Shown one piece after another: positions 21,300 through 30,981 of a stretch of DNA of 64,000 nt. Position 1 is the first letter of the stretch; each line of letters begins with the position of its first letter. The notes under the pieces are model-generated. The model saw nothing but the letters and a program-made list of their open reading frames with translations, did no database searches and had not been told where the DNA came from. Made by a program: the position numbers and the translations under genes. Source of the DNA: Saprospiraceae bacterium (GTDB lineage: Bacteria > Bacteroidota > Bacteroidia > Chitinophagales > Saprospiraceae); NCBI GenBank assembly GCA_016710115.1, contig JADJLN010000004.1, positions 1-64,000 of the forward strand. Reading direction: 5' to 3'.

Positions 21300-21443
21300 T
21301 TAGGAAGCCTTCTTTGCAGCCTTTTTTGTGTCAGCGGCCAGGTTGGCTGCTACAGCTGCTTCATTCACGGCTTTCGGACGGGAATTCCCGAAAGATCCGC
21401 GCCAGATTTTTCCGCGCTTGGTGCGCTTATCACCTCTACCCAT
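21300..21443 (-). CDS. thx: 30S ribosomal protein bTHX
   Basis: A 47-residue basic protein beginning MGRGDKRTKRGKIWRGSFG followed by NSRPKA. The MGRGDKrTkRGKIxrGSxG signature is diagnostic of bTHX (Thx/S31e), which sits in the head of the small ribosomal subunit. The rest is a short Ala/Lys tail ending in KKAS. It is monocistronic: a TACCTTTG element lies about 26 bases upstream and a strong terminator follows. It was missed by length-based gene calling. Confidence 0.93.
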   Translation of the reverse strand: MGRGDKRTKRGKIWRGSFGNSRPKAVNEAAVAANLAADTKKAAKKAS

Positions 21444-21468
21444 GGTTGTATTTTTTTAATGACGGTTG

Positions 21469-21476
21469 CAAAGGTA
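21469..21476 (-). promoter_or_regulatory. -7 element of thx (TACCTTTG)
   Basis: Minus-strand TACCTTTG, giving a leader of roughly 20-25 bases that contains an A-rich stretch before the start codon. Confidence 0.5.
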
Positions 21477-21548
21477 CGAGAAATTGGGATTCCATGCTGA
21501 AAAGGTGATACTTCCCGTTTGATCGCTCCTGCAGATGGATCACTACGT

Positions 21549-22400
21549 TCAGATCACGCGCTGTCGACCCGAATAGACATTGAAGCGATCCGATCCCGTA
21601 AAGCCGATCAGCGTGAGTCCGCCTTCCTCTGCTAGGTCTATGGCCAGTGAAGATGGAGCGCCGACCGCAATCAGGATCGGGATGCCAGAAAGCAATGCCT
21701 TCTGGACCAGTTCGAAACTGGCTCGGCCACTCAGCACGAGTGCCGCCATGGTTTGCCGTAAGGAAGGGTTCATGAGCAGACTGCCCACCAGTTTGTCCAT
21801 CGCATTATGCCGCCCCACATCTTCCCGAAGCAGGAGCAAGCGTCCTGCTGTGTCAAACAGTCCGCTGGCATGAATACCCCCGGTGATACTGAACAGCGAT
21901 TGTTGTTTTCGCAACAGATCTGGGAGACCGAGGATCACATTAGCCGATAATTTGGGCTCCATCGGAAACAATTCCTGATCGAGATGCTGCATGACGGCAT
22001 CAATCGAGGCTTTGCCACACACACCACAACTGGATGTGAGATAGAAATGTCGCTCCAGCATCTTCCAGTCGATCGTTACCTCGGAGCTGAGATGGACCTC
22101 CATCGTGTGCCCTCGACCTGTTTCCCGGCGAGTGTCTACGGTGTGCAAGGCCCTGATCTGGTCGAGTTGCTGGATCAGTCCTTCGCTATACAGGAACCCC
22201 CGCACCAGATCCTGGTCATGTCCCGGTGTGCGCATCGTGATCGCCAGTGAACGGTTTTCACGGGTATGGTCCGGTCCAAAGACCAGACGGATCTCCAGTG
22301 GTTCTTCGACAGTGACCGGATCGGGATTGTCCTGCCAGCCATGCTGACGATCAAATCGGGAGATCGGGTAGGGCGGTATCCGTCCAAGTCGTTCAAGTTT
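21549..22400 (-). CDS. fdhD: Formate dehydrogenase accessory sulfurtransferase FdhD
   Basis: Recognised by VTVEEPLEIRL (near 22310), MRTPGHDQDLVRGFLYSEGL, the catalytic cysteine pair SSCGVCGKAS (near 22025), TGGIHASGLFD, LREDVGRHNAMDKL, GRASFELVQKAL and LAIDLAEEGGLTLIGF. FdhD passes sulfur from a cysteine desulfurase to the molybdenum cofactor before it enters formate dehydrogenase; it is cytoplasmic. The conserved N-terminal part upstream of Met at 22235 is open back to 22443 but contains no ATG, GTG or TTG in frame. The true start is hidden by an indel or is unusual, and the 5' limit given is approximate. No formate dehydrogenase gene lies in the window. Confidence 0.85.
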   Translation of the reverse strand, partial: KLERLGRIPPYPISRFDRQHGWQDNPDPVTVEEPLEIRLVFGPDHTRENRSLAITMRTPGHDQDLVRGFLYSEGLIQQLDQIRALHTVDTRRETGRGHTMEVHLSSEVTIDWKMLERHFYLTSSCGVCGKASIDAVMQHLDQELFPMEPKLSANVILGLPDLLRKQQSLFSITGGIHASGLFDTAGRLLLLREDVGRHNAMDKLVGSLLMNPSLRQTMAALVLSGRASFELVQKALLSGIPILIAVGAPSSLAIDLAEEGGLTLIGFTGSDRFNVYSGRQRVI

Positions 22401-22442
22401 GAGGCAAGTTACGGCAGAATGCGGGTTATCGGGGAGGACGGA

Positions 22443-22811
22443 TCAACGTGGATATCCCTGATTGACCCAGCATTGGATCAGATCCAGTTCTGTCTGGGTC
22501 AGCATCTCCTTCTGCACGTACGGATAGGCCGTCGAGCCGGGTGGCATCCGCAGCACCGGGTCATTCATACGATGAAAGACGCGATCGACGAGTTTGCCAC
22601 TGAACAGTTTGGGCTCGATGCCCTCATAGGTGTCATAGGCCCCGTTATGACAACCTGCATAATTACACGATGCATCCACAATCGGAAAAATGTCCACGGC
22701 ATAACTCAGACTGGAGGTGCAAGGGTCTGGTTCCAGGGAAACGACCGGGTCATGTTTGCAAGCAGTTGCAACCAGGGCAGAAAGTGCGGCCAGGAGGAGA
22801 AACTTTTTCAT
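22443..22811 (-). CDS. Small haem-binding-type lipoprotein (CX4CH)
   Basis: 122 residues: lipoprotein signal MKKFLLLAALSALVATAC, then a cytochrome-like motif CNYAGCHNG (C-X4-C-H rather than CxxCH) and RMPPG, a possible methionine ligand. Similar short domains with CsxxGCHxG occur in Bacteroidota and Planctomycetota secreted proteins annotated as cytochrome-like. Whether haem is covalently bound is uncertain given the extra spacing. It ends 40-odd bases before the FdhD coding region, in the same direction, so co-transcription is possible. Confidence 0.7.
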   Translation of the reverse strand: MKKFLLLAALSALVATACKHDPVVSLEPDPCTSSLSYAVDIFPIVDASCNYAGCHNGAYDTYEGIEPKLFSGKLVDRVFHRMNDPVLRMPPGSTAYPYVQKEMLTQTELDLIQCWVNQGYPR

Positions 22812-22837
22812 TCGATGGGAACAACTTCACCATCGCC

Positions 22838-22865
22838 TTGTTTAAACTGAATCTAAGTAACTTTG
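22838..22865 (+). promoter_or_regulatory. Promoter of the bacilliredoxin gene (TTG-N17-TAACTTTG)
   Basis: TTG at 22838-22840 and TAACTTTG at 22858-22865 are 17 bases apart, and the ATG follows 17 bases later. This is the Bacteroidota -33/-7 arrangement. Confidence 0.6.
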
Positions 22866-22882
22866 CAAAAAAGAATCAAGCC

Positions 22883-23299
22883 ATGTATCCGATAGAATTG
22901 ACTGCACCGATGACCAAAGACCTGACGGATTTCGGGTTTTCGCCACTTTCCGAACCGGCTGACGTGGATGCCATGCTCGCCACGGACGAAGGCACTGTGC
23001 TCATGGTTGTAAATTCCGTTTGTGGCTGTGCTGCTGCCAACTGCCGGCCGGGTGTGAAGCTGGCCCTGCATCGTTCGGAGAAAAAACCGGCAAAGCTGGG
23101 CACTGTGTTTGCGGGTGTCGATCCGGAGGCCACTGCTCGTGCACGTGAATATTTCCTGCCTTACCCCCCGTCCAGTCCGGCGATTGCACTGTTCAAGGAT
23201 GGCGAACTGGTGCACATGCTGGAGCGGCATCACATCGAAGGTCGCCCCGCATCGATGATCGCTGACAACCTGATGACAGCTTTCGATAAATTCTGTTAA
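22883..23299 (+). CDS. BrxA/BrxB-family bacilliredoxin (YphP/YqiW)
   Basis: 139 residues with the family pattern MYPIELTAPM at the start and the redox centre VNSVCGCAAANCRPG (Cys47, Cys49, Cys54). Conserved PPSSPAIALFKDGELVHMLE and ERHHIEGR follow. CGC bacilliredoxins remove bacillithiol or related thiols from modified proteins in the cytoplasm; many Bacteroidota carry this protein. The ATG at 22883 follows a good promoter. A frame continuing upstream of it is not conserved. Confidence 0.92.
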   Translation: MYPIELTAPMTKDLTDFGFSPLSEPADVDAMLATDEGTVLMVVNSVCGCAAANCRPGVKLALHRSEKKPAKLGTVFAGVDPEATARAREYFLPYPPSSPAIALFKDGELVHMLERHHIEGRPASMIADNLMTAFDKFC

Positions 23300-23319
23300 C
23301 CAGTCCAGAGTCCCTGGAT

Positions 23320-23965
23320 TCAGGGAGAGAGGCGCTCGATGCGCCAGCTTTCGTTTGTTCCGGTGTACTGCACCCGGTCATGCAATCGGCTTGATCGACC
23401 CTGCCAGAATTCGACCAGTTCGGGAATAACGATGTAGCCTCCCAATAGGGGGAAGGGGGAGACAATCTTCGGCCTGGTATTTTTCCTCCAGCTCCCGATA
23501 GCGTTTTTCCAGGATGACACGACTTGGAATGGGCTCACTTTGTCGGGATGCCCAGGCTCCGATCTGACTTTCTTTCGGGCGGGATTGAAAATAGGCCAGC
23601 GATTCATCGTCCTGCAATCGTCTGGCAATTCCATCAATTCGAACCTGACGCTGCAATTCGAGCCACAGCAGGTTGAGTGATACCCTCGGGTTATTCCGGA
23701 TTTCACTTCCTTTCCTGCTTTCATAATTGGTGTAAAAGACCAGTCCTTCATTCCGGATTTCCTTGAGTAGTACCACCCGAATGGTCGGCTGGCCGATACT
23801 GTCGACCGTAGCCAGTGTCATTGCATTCGGCTCCAGCAGCTGACTGTTCACGGCCTCCGTAAACCAGGTCCTCAACTGGTCGATCGGGTTTTTGGCCACT
23901 TTTGATTCTTCAAGTTCGTGCAAGCTGTAGTCCCGGCGCATTGCGGTCAGATCAAGATCAGTCAT
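23320..23965 (-). CDS. pdxH: Pyridoxamine 5'-phosphate oxidase (frameshifted near the 3' end)
   Basis: Oxidises pyridoxine or pyridoxamine phosphate to pyridoxal phosphate using FMN. Family motifs: MRRDYSLHELEE near the N-terminus, PNAMTLATVDSIGQPTIRVV, LVFYTNYESRKGSEI, and QSRPKESQIGAWASRQS. Near 23460 the frame shifts and the proper C-terminus appears in the next frame as LLGGYIVIPELVEFWQGR, SSRLHDRV and IERLSP, ending at 23320. A one-base indel in a G/C run is the simplest reason; the protein is otherwise full length (about 215 residues). Confidence 0.9.
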
Positions 23966-24172
23966 GACAGTCGATTTTTACGAAGATACGACCCCTTGCC
24001 CGTCTCCTCGGATGATCTACATCCTGCGGGGGAGCAATCTGGCTCAAGTGGAAGGACTCGATACCATATCGATCCGGATTCCAGGAGCAGGTCCCGGTGG
24101 GAAGCCATTTTCATCCATCTTCCGGAGGAAGTTCATCTCATTCCAAAGGATTCTCCTACTTTCGTCCCTGTC

Positions 24173-24652
24173 ATGACCACCCACCTCCCCTCCACTTCCG
24201 GACATTGGAAAATCACGCTGATCTGGTTATTCCTGACCCTGGTTATCCTGGGTGCCTTCAGTGCGCCCATGCTGCTCAATGAGGTCCGTTTCCCTTTCTG
24301 GTGGGCCCATTCTCTGTTTATCGTGGTCTTTCTGTTCGCCATCCGGTACCTCTTTTTTCTGAGGCATTCCTGGTTGGCCAGCCGCCAGATCATCAAGATC
24401 GCCCTGTTCTTCCTGTGTATCTGGGGAGTATTCTACCTGGTCGATACCATGCACGACTTTCAGGTATTTGCCGATGAGGATGGTTTGGATACGTTTCTGG
24501 GCCATTTGCCCAATGCCGATTATAGCAGTCTGAGCCGGTTTATCAAATCCGAGATGATCTTTTTTGGCACCGGTAGCATCATTGCCATGTCCATTCTGGC
24601 GATCCGTCTGGTGATCTCGGTCTGGCGCTGGCACAATCTCCGCAAAGCCTGA
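24173..24652 (+). CDS. Four-TM membrane protein of unknown function
   Basis: 160 residues with four predicted membrane segments (ITLIWLFLTLVILGAFSA; WWAHSLFIVVFLFAIRYLFF; IIKIALFFLCIWGVFYLV; MIFFGTGSIIAMSILAIRLV) and a soluble loop between the third and fourth. I do not recognise a family. The same frame is open upstream of the ATG at 24173 (LPEEVHLIPKDSPTFVPV), so an N-terminal extension cannot be excluded. The AhpD-like gene follows 22 bases downstream. Confidence 0.6.
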   Translation: MTTHLPSTSGHWKITLIWLFLTLVILGAFSAPMLLNEVRFPFWWAHSLFIVVFLFAIRYLFFLRHSWLASRQIIKIALFFLCIWGVFYLVDTMHDFQVFADEDGLDTFLGHLPNADYSSLSRFIKSEMIFFGTGSIIAMSILAIRLVISVWRWHNLRKA

Positions 24653-24674
24653 TCTTTACCTCAAACCCGCATCC

Positions 24675-25019
24675 ATGTCCGATCAGATCAAGGAATTCAA
24701 CGACTATCGACAGAAAATGAATGATGTCATTCTGTCCAAGGAGAACAAGGTGTTGAAACGATTCTGGAGTCTGGATAACCAGACCTACCAGGATGGCGCC
24801 CTCCCGGTGAAAACAAAGGAACTTCTCGGACTGGTGGCCTCCATGGTGCTGCGGTGTGATGACTGTATCAAGTATCATCTGGGCACGTGCAATGAACTCG
24901 GATGCACGACGGAAGAAATCTACGAAGGATTCAGTGTGGCCAATCTGGTTGGTGGGTCGATCTGTATTCCCCATACACGACGCGCTGCCGAATATTGGGA
25001 AGAACTGATCCAATCCTGA
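24675..25019 (+). CDS. Carboxymuconolactone decarboxylase/AhpD-like protein
   Basis: 114 residues. The AhpD-type redox motif RCDDCIKYHLG carries Cys61, Cys64 and His68, followed by the helix GCTTEEIYEGFSVANLVGG. Such proteins act as alkyl-hydroperoxidase-type thiol reductases or simple CMD-fold enzymes; the CxxC-xxxH motif favours redox function. Cytoplasmic. It lies four bases before the DUF6311 gene on the same strand. Confidence 0.88.
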   Translation: MSDQIKEFNDYRQKMNDVILSKENKVLKRFWSLDNQTYQDGALPVKTKELLGLVASMVLRCDDCIKYHLGTCNELGCTTEEIYEGFSVANLVGGSICIPHTRRAAEYWEELIQS

Positions 25020-25023
25020 TCTG

Positions 25024-27154
25024 ATGCGCTGGCATGTCGATCATCCCTGGCTGGCTGCCGGTTGGTCCCCGGTCATCGGATTGCTCCTGGTCGGGAGCAA
25101 GATGGCCCGCCGTTCTCAATCCGTTTTCTATTGAATGGTTGTTGAACGCAGGAGGTGATCTGGCAGCACTACATGGGCTGGCACTATTATCATCACTCTC
25201 CGCTCACCTTTCCCATAGGCACGATTGCCAACTATGCCTGGCCGCAGATCACGAATATCGGCTATACCGATTCCATTCCACTCCTGGCAATCCCGTTGCG
25301 ACTGCTCTTCGGCTGGGTGGACACACCATTCCAGTACTTTGGTATCTGGTATCTGTCGTGTTATTCCCTGGGCACCTATTTTGCCTGGAAGATCCTGCGC
25401 GAAACGGGCATAACCGACCTCGTGACGTTACTGGTGGGCAGTGTTCTGGCCGGTGTGACACCCTTTCTCCTCTTTCGTTGGGGTCATGATGCATTGAGCG
25501 CCCATTGGCTGATCCTGGCTGTCTTTTTTGTCTTTATCCGGTTCAGGAATAATCCGTACCAGGTCTGGAAAACCGTGCTCCTTCTGACGGGGATCTCTGC
25601 TTTTTGTACATCCCCTACATGACCCTGATGGTGTTTGTGCTCACCCTGCCCGTGTGGATGGCGACCTGGAAGGAATCAGGCACAACCTGGATCCGACGCC
25701 TGCTGACCATCGGTGGGGTGCTTCTGGGCATTTTTCTCAGCTGGGCCTTGATCGGCTATTTTCAGATTTCTTCCGACGATGCCGTGACCATCGGGTTTGG
25801 AGAATTTTCAACCAATCTGAATGCCTTTTTCAATCCGCTCGGGCACAGCCGGTTTCTGTCTGACCTGCCTCTGGCACATCCGAATCAATATGAAGGCTAT
25901 GCCTACCTGGGTGTCGGGGTTCTCGTCTTGTTTTTCCAGGGATTGGTTTTTCATCAGTTTCGCTTTTTCCCGCGCTTCGGCCCGTTTTTGTGGATGTGGG
26001 TTGCGGTCGGTTTCCTGACGTTATTTGCATTGACCTTTCAATGGACATTCGGGTCTGACTACCTGTTCAAGGTGGAGTATACAGATCATTTCACAGGCAT
26101 ATTCCGCTCTTCCGGTCGCTTTGTCTGGCCGGCCGGCTATGCCCTCATATTGGCCTGTGTGATCGCCATCCACAAGATGGCCGTTGCACATCGAATAAAA
26201 TATATCCTTCTCCTCCTGGCTTTGACCTTGCAGGTCATCGATCTGCAATCCTTCTGGGAGCGGGACAGCCGCGTCACCAATTCATTTCTGGTTTGGCCGG
26301 ATGCGCCGCAATGGGATTCGTTGCTCGTCAATGTAGACAAGGTACTTGTCCAGCCACCCTACGAGCTCACCATGGTTCATCCCTATGATTTTGCCACTCT
26401 GGGACTGTTGTTTGCTCCATACAACATCCCGGTTTCGGTCGGATACCTGTCGCGATATGACGATCAACTGAGACAGGCCATCCATGCGGATATCATTCAC
26501 ATCCTGGAGACCGGCGACTTTTCCCGACACCCCGGGGCGATGCTGATCACCGGGAAAAACAGCACCCATGCTGTGGCAGAATTGTTGCGCCAGGGGAAGG
26601 CCAAGGTCTGGTATCTGAACGACTACCTGCTCGTATTGCCACCCGATCACCCGTTTCAGCCGGACCATCCTGAGCCGGTTGGAGGCAGACAACAACAGCT
26701 GGATTTAGGCGAGGGGATTCATGATTTTCTGGAACGAAACAAGCCCCATACCCTGCTGCTGACTGTATCTGATGAGGCGCGATACAAACTTTGTCCCGAA
26801 GCAATGGACTGGTTGGTCAAGGCGAAATGCCATATCGAATTACTCCAGTTTCGTGGCAGTTGGCTGGCCGTTATTGACAACGGCATCATTGTCCAGGAAT
26901 TATATGCTCAGGAAGAACCGTTGACGATGGAGATTGCGCTTCAAGCCCGGATCGGTACATGGACCTCACCAGCTTCCCTGCGTCTGGCATCAGGTGGGGC
27001 ATTGAATCAGGTCAAAGCTATGCTGGAAGTGGATGGAGAAGAGTATGCAGATGGTGGCCGTGGAATCCAGGTGGCCGTCATGGATTCAACAGGAAACGTG
27101 ATCGAGACGGCTTGTTTCGATACCTATATGGACTGCTATACCCGCCTTCGTTAA
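25024..27154 (+). CDS. DUF6311 multi-pass membrane protein (frameshifted)
   Basis: Frames join into one protein of about 700 residues. The N-terminal part reads NPFSIEWLLNAGGDLWQHYM, GWHYYHHSPLTFPIG, YTDSIPLLAIPLRLLFG and QYFGIWYLSCYSLGTYFAW. About eight further membrane segments follow to about 26250, then a soluble C-terminal domain of about 300 residues. This is the layout of DUF6311, a GT-C-like integral membrane family linked to envelope glycan synthesis; the activity is unproven. Three indels (near 25100, 25160 and 25605) break the frame, each repairable to family-like sequence. Confidence 0.78.
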
Positions 27155-27305
27155 CGTTCCCGGCGAATTTCATCTGTCTCCAGGGGAGGGATGATCATGA
27201 GCAAGAGGGTCACCCTTTTCGGGACAACCAGGTGACGGCAGGTCTGGACAACATTTCCTTTTTTCATTTCTTCTGCTCCGACACCAAACCTTTTCGGTAC
27301 AGGCT

Positions 27306-27313
27306 TATCTTCG
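27306..27313 (+). promoter_or_regulatory. -7-like element before the helicase gene (TATCTTCG)
   Basis: TATCTTCG, then CGGT, then ATG at 27318. The four-base gap predicts a leaderless transcript. One mismatch to TAnnTTTG. Confidence 0.35.
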
Positions 27314-27317
27314 CGGT

Positions 27318-29579
27318 ATGACGGATTTTCTAAAAGGCCTCAATCCTGTTCAGCATCAGGCAGTGACCACCATAGACGGTCCGGTCCTTGTGATCGCCGG
27401 ACCCGGATCAGGGAAGACACGAGTACTCACCTTCCGGATCGCCTACCTGCTTTCACAAGGAGTTCGCCCTTCGTCCATCCTGGCATTGACCTTTACGAAC
27501 AAGGCTGCCCGGGAAATGAAGGAACGCATCGGTCATGTAGCCGGGCCACACGCCAACCAGGTTTGGGCCGGGACGTTTCACTCCCTGTTTTCACGTATCC
27601 TCCGGATCGAAGCCGAGGAAATCGGCTATCCATCGGATTTTACCATATACGATTCCGAGGACTCCAAGAACCTGATCGCCTCCATCATCAAGGAATGGAA
27701 CATGGACAAGGAGGCCTATCCGACCAACGGCATTCGCAACCGGATTTCCTCAGCCAAGAGCAATCTGCTGACGCCCAGGGCGTATGAGGCGAATGCCGAG
27801 CAAATGGCAAACGATGCAGCCAGTCGCATTCCCCAATTCTACAAGATCTATGCAGAATATGTTGCCCGGTGCAAACGGGCCGGTGCAATGGATTTTGATG
27901 ACCTGTTGCTTCAGTTTTTTCGCCTTCTCCAGGAAAAGCCGGAGATCGCAACGAAGTACAGAGAGCGATTCCGGTATATCATGGTCGACGAGTTTCAGGA
28001 CACCAACTTTCTCCAGTACGGGATCCTGAAGAAGCTCACACTGTACAATGGAAGTCCCAGGAATATCTGTGCAGTGGGCGATGATGCGCAGAGTATCTAT
28101 GCCTTCCGCGGAGCAACGATCGACAATATCCTGGATTTTGAAAAAGACTTTACAGGGTTGCAAACCTTCAAGCTGGAACAGAACTACCGATCGACCAGGC
28201 ATATCGTCGAAGCGGCCAACAAGGTAATCGGCTATAACAAACGGCAGATCCGCAAAACGATCTGGACCGATCAGGATGAAGGGCAGAAGATCCGAATCAT
28301 CAAGGCCATCAATGATACCGAGGAGGGGCGGCGCGTGATCGATGCCATCATGGAGCTGAAGACCCGGGACCACCTGCCCAATCATGAGATCGCCATCCTC
28401 TATCGGACCAACGCGCAAAGCCGGATCTTCGAGGAACATTTACGACGCCATAATATCGCTTACAAGATCTTTGGCGGGCAATCCTTCTATCAACGAAAGG
28501 AAGTGAAGGACCTCATTGCCTATCTGCGGGCTGTGGTCAACCATCGCGACGAGGAGGCTTTGAAACGGGTGATCAATTTCCCGAAACGGGGCATAGGCAA
28601 TTCGACAATGAGCCAGATGGCCGAACTCGCCGCCGCCGAATCGATCACGCTCTGGGATGCCCTCGTGAAAGCGGGCCCCCAAACCCGATCCGGCAATGCC
28701 ATTGCCAAATTTATCGAGATGATGCAGCGGTTTCGGGAAAAAACAGAAACCCTGAACGCTTACGACCTGGCACTCTGGGTGGCCAAGGAGTCGCGATTGT
28801 ATGATGAATATGCCTCCGATCATACGATTGAAGGCATCAGCCGGAAGGAAAATATCCAGGCCCTCCTGGATGGCATTCAGGAATTCACTGAAAGTGACGA
28901 GGAAGAATATACCGGGGAAGTCAAGGACAAATCGCTGGCTTCCTATCTCCAGAATATCGCGTTACTGACCGATGCTGACGAAGGAACTGATGAGACGGAC
29001 TATGTCTCACTGATGTCAGTCCACGCGGCAAAGGGGCTGGAATTTCTGGCCATCTTTCTGGTCGGTCTGGAAGAACAGCTCTTCCCCTCTTTCATGGCCA
29101 TGAACAGTCAGGACGAGATTGATGAGGAACGTCGACTTTTCTATGTGGCGATCACCCGAGCGAAGGCCCATCTCTGGCTGACCTTTGCACAAAGCCGGTA
29201 TCGCTATGGTCAAATGCGCTATAATGAACCGAGTCGATTTCTGGATGAGATCGATGTTGAAAACCTCGAAGATACCGGGGGCATGGTCCAGGAACTGGAA
29301 GCCTCTTTGGCGCCGAAAGCACGGGTGGCAGGCGCTCCAAGGCCGACTGTTCAGGTGGCGGCATCAGTAAAGGCGATCGATCCGTCGACTTTCCGCCCGA
29401 GTCCGGCAAGTGAGATCGAAGCCGGCATGAACGTGCTCCACATGAAGTTTGGCGAAGGGCTGGTCAAAATGGTCGACGGTGCGCGCGATAACCGTGTGGC
29501 AACCATCTATTTCAGTGAGATCGACAATCCGGAACGCCGGATCATGCTGAAGTTTGCCAAGCTGATGATCGTGGAATAA
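27318..29579 (+). CDS. pcrA: UvrD/PcrA-family ATP-dependent DNA helicase
   Basis: 753 residues, intact. Superfamily 1A motifs are in order: Q-motif LNPVQHQAV, Walker A AGPGSGKTR (about 27-35), Ia TFTNKAAREMKERI, Walker B YIMVDEFQDTN, motif III VGDDAQSIYAFRGA, motif IV LEQNYRST, motif V VHAAKGLEF and VI VAITRAKAHLWL. The C-terminal segment VLHMKFGEGLVKMVDG is the Tudor-like tail found in PcrA. It unwinds DNA 3'-5' in repair and replication-restart. It has its own start signal and is not linked to the gene upstream. Confidence 0.95.
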   Translation: MTDFLKGLNPVQHQAVTTIDGPVLVIAGPGSGKTRVLTFRIAYLLSQGVRPSSILALTFTNKAAREMKERIGHVAGPHANQVWAGTFHSLFSRILRIEAEEIGYPSDFTIYDSEDSKNLIASIIKEWNMDKEAYPTNGIRNRISSAKSNLLTPRAYEANAEQMANDAASRIPQFYKIYAEYVARCKRAGAMDFDDLLLQFFRLLQEKPEIATKYRERFRYIMVDEFQDTNFLQYGILKKLTLYNGSPRNICAVGDDAQSIYAFRGATIDNILDFEKDFTGLQTFKLEQNYRSTRHIVEAANKVIGYNKRQIRKTIWTDQDEGQKIRIIKAINDTEEGRRVIDAIMELKTRDHLPNHEIAILYRTNAQSRIFEEHLRRHNIAYKIFGGQSFYQRKEVKDLIAYLRAVVNHRDEEALKRVINFPKRGIGNSTMSQMAELAAAESITLWDALVKAGPQTRSGNAIAKFIEMMQRFREKTETLNAYDLALWVAKESRLYDEYASDHTIEGISRKENIQALLDGIQEFTESDEEEYTGEVKDKSLASYLQNIALLTDADEGTDETDYVSLMSVHAAKGLEFLAIFLVGLEEQLFPSFMAMNSQDEIDEERRLFYVAITRAKAHLWLTFAQSRYRYGQMRYNEPSRFLDEIDVENLEDTGGMVQELEASLAPKARVAGAPRPTVQVAASVKAIDPSTFRPSPASEIEAGMNVLHMKFGEGLVKMVDGARDNRVATIYFSEIDNPERRIMLKFAKLMIVE

Positions 29580-29621
29580 TGCGGATTTAGTTGTGTTGAT
29601 ACCGGTGTCGCATGGCCGGTA

Positions 29622-30821
29622 TCAGGGCAGATCAAAGGCATAGACAGAAAACAGATCAGTCACAAAGACGCGTTTGTTGGGGCGGTCCTCCCGGAAGAGA
29701 TCTGATGTCCAGTACCGTCCCTCAGATTCATAGGGATTCATGATGGAAACGGCATGACAACCGGTCGAGTTGCGATAGCCTTCGATGATGCCCTGATGGG
29801 CGAAGTAGGTGTGCGCATCATTGAGACTGACGAACGACCCGACAGGAGAAGGTGCCACGGGTACGTGCGCGCCAGTCGGAATATGGATCCTTACCAGTTG
29901 ATCCTGGCTGACATAGATCCAATCAAGCTCTTGTTGAAGGACGGCATTCACAGGTGCCGACCACTTCTTTTCTCCGGTCATCCGATCCAGACAATCAAGC
30001 TGGTTGGCTGTGCGGTCAGTGTGGAGGAGATACTCATCATGCAGGATGATGTCCGTTTCATACAGAAAACCGAATGGATTGTTGGCGTCTGTTCTTCTCC
30101 AGAGTTCCTCGCCGGATTTCAGGTTTTGAACGACAAGGTGAAGGGGGTCATTCAATTCATCAGCCAGTCGGAACAGGAGATACGGTTCACCATCTGATCC
30201 GATCCAACCCGTGACATTCTGTTGTGCATCACAAGGCGGGGTGGATACGGTATCCTGTCGGAGCACGTGTCGGTCGTTCATGGTCAGAGAAGCTTCTTCA
30301 ATAGAAAAAATCTGCCCGACAGATGAAGAATGGACCAGGGTATACCAGATCTTGTCCGGATAAGGTGAGCTGCCAAACTGAAGAAACTGACCTCCCTGAA
30401 GTGGGCTTGATTCCTGAACACCTGTTGCCAGATCGAATACGTGAATAAATTCGCCATCACCCGCAAAGATCCGGTCCTCCTGGACAAGCACTGTCGATTC
30501 AGAAAACTTGACGGTGGTCTGATCGGGAACGAGTTTGTTGATCAGAGAAATTGCCCATACCGGCCGTCCTGTTTCCGGATCAATCAGGACGAGAGAATCC
30601 GGTTGGCCGATCACGGTCTGTTTGACGAGAATGCCTTTCGGGGTCCAGGTGGTAAAACTGATGAACCGATCATATTGAGTGTCACCTTTGCCGAACGAAG
30701 TTTCCCACGCTGGTGTGTCCAGTGTTACGGGTTGAGTGAGGTGACAGGTGTCCACCAGTTCCTCTTTATTGCAGGAAAGGAATGAGATACAGAGCAGGAG
30801 CGTGATGGCCATTGTTTTCAT
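29622..30821 (-). CDS. PQQ-like beta-propeller lipoprotein
   Basis: About 399 residues from the ATG at 30821: lipoprotein signal MKTMAITLLLCISFLSC, then propeller blades such as LVLIDPETGRPVWAISL, IHVFDLATGV and LDCLDRMTGEKKWSAPV, and a last blade ending KRVFVTDLFSVYAFDLP. PQQ-like propellers of this kind are mostly structural, as in BamB, rather than quinone enzymes. The protein is probably anchored to the periplasmic or outer face. A TGATCTTTG element precedes the start. It converges with the helicase gene; a GATACCGG/CCGGTATC hairpin at 29598-29623 lies between them. Confidence 0.75.
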   Translation of the reverse strand: MKTMAITLLLCISFLSCNKEELVDTCHLTQPVTLDTPAWETSFGKGDTQYDRFISFTTWTPKGILVKQTVIGQPDSLVLIDPETGRPVWAISLINKLVPDQTTVKFSESTVLVQEDRIFAGDGEFIHVFDLATGVQESSPLQGGQFLQFGSSPYPDKIWYTLVHSSSVGQIFSIEEASLTMNDRHVLRQDTVSTPPCDAQQNVTGWIGSDGEPYLLFRLADELNDPLHLVVQNLKSGEELWRRTDANNPFGFLYETDIILHDEYLLHTDRTANQLDCLDRMTGEKKWSAPVNAVLQQELDWIYVSQDQLVRIHIPTGAHVPVAPSPVGSFVSLNDAHTYFAHQGIIEGYRNSTGCHAVSIMNPYESEGRYWTSDLFREDRPNKRVFVTDLFSVYAFDLP

Positions 30822-30981
30822 GATCAGCAATTGAACAGTGCAAAGATCAAGTCGGGGCAAAGCTCGATTGTGGCGAATGTTGCCACGCAAACATTTATTT
30901 TTATTACATATTAATACGAAACTGGTGGTCCTGGGGTCTTTCAGAATCTAGTATATTTAATCTTGCTAACCCCCTTGATCT

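Noticed and set aside
23918..24172. Separate small gene between pdxH and the four-TM protein
   Set aside because: Two overlapping frames give partly protein-like text but no consistent start, domain or stop; left as a possible N-terminal extension.
29598..29623. GATACCGG/CCGGTATC hairpin as terminator
   Set aside because: Stem is good but there is no T-run on either strand; not listed as a terminator.
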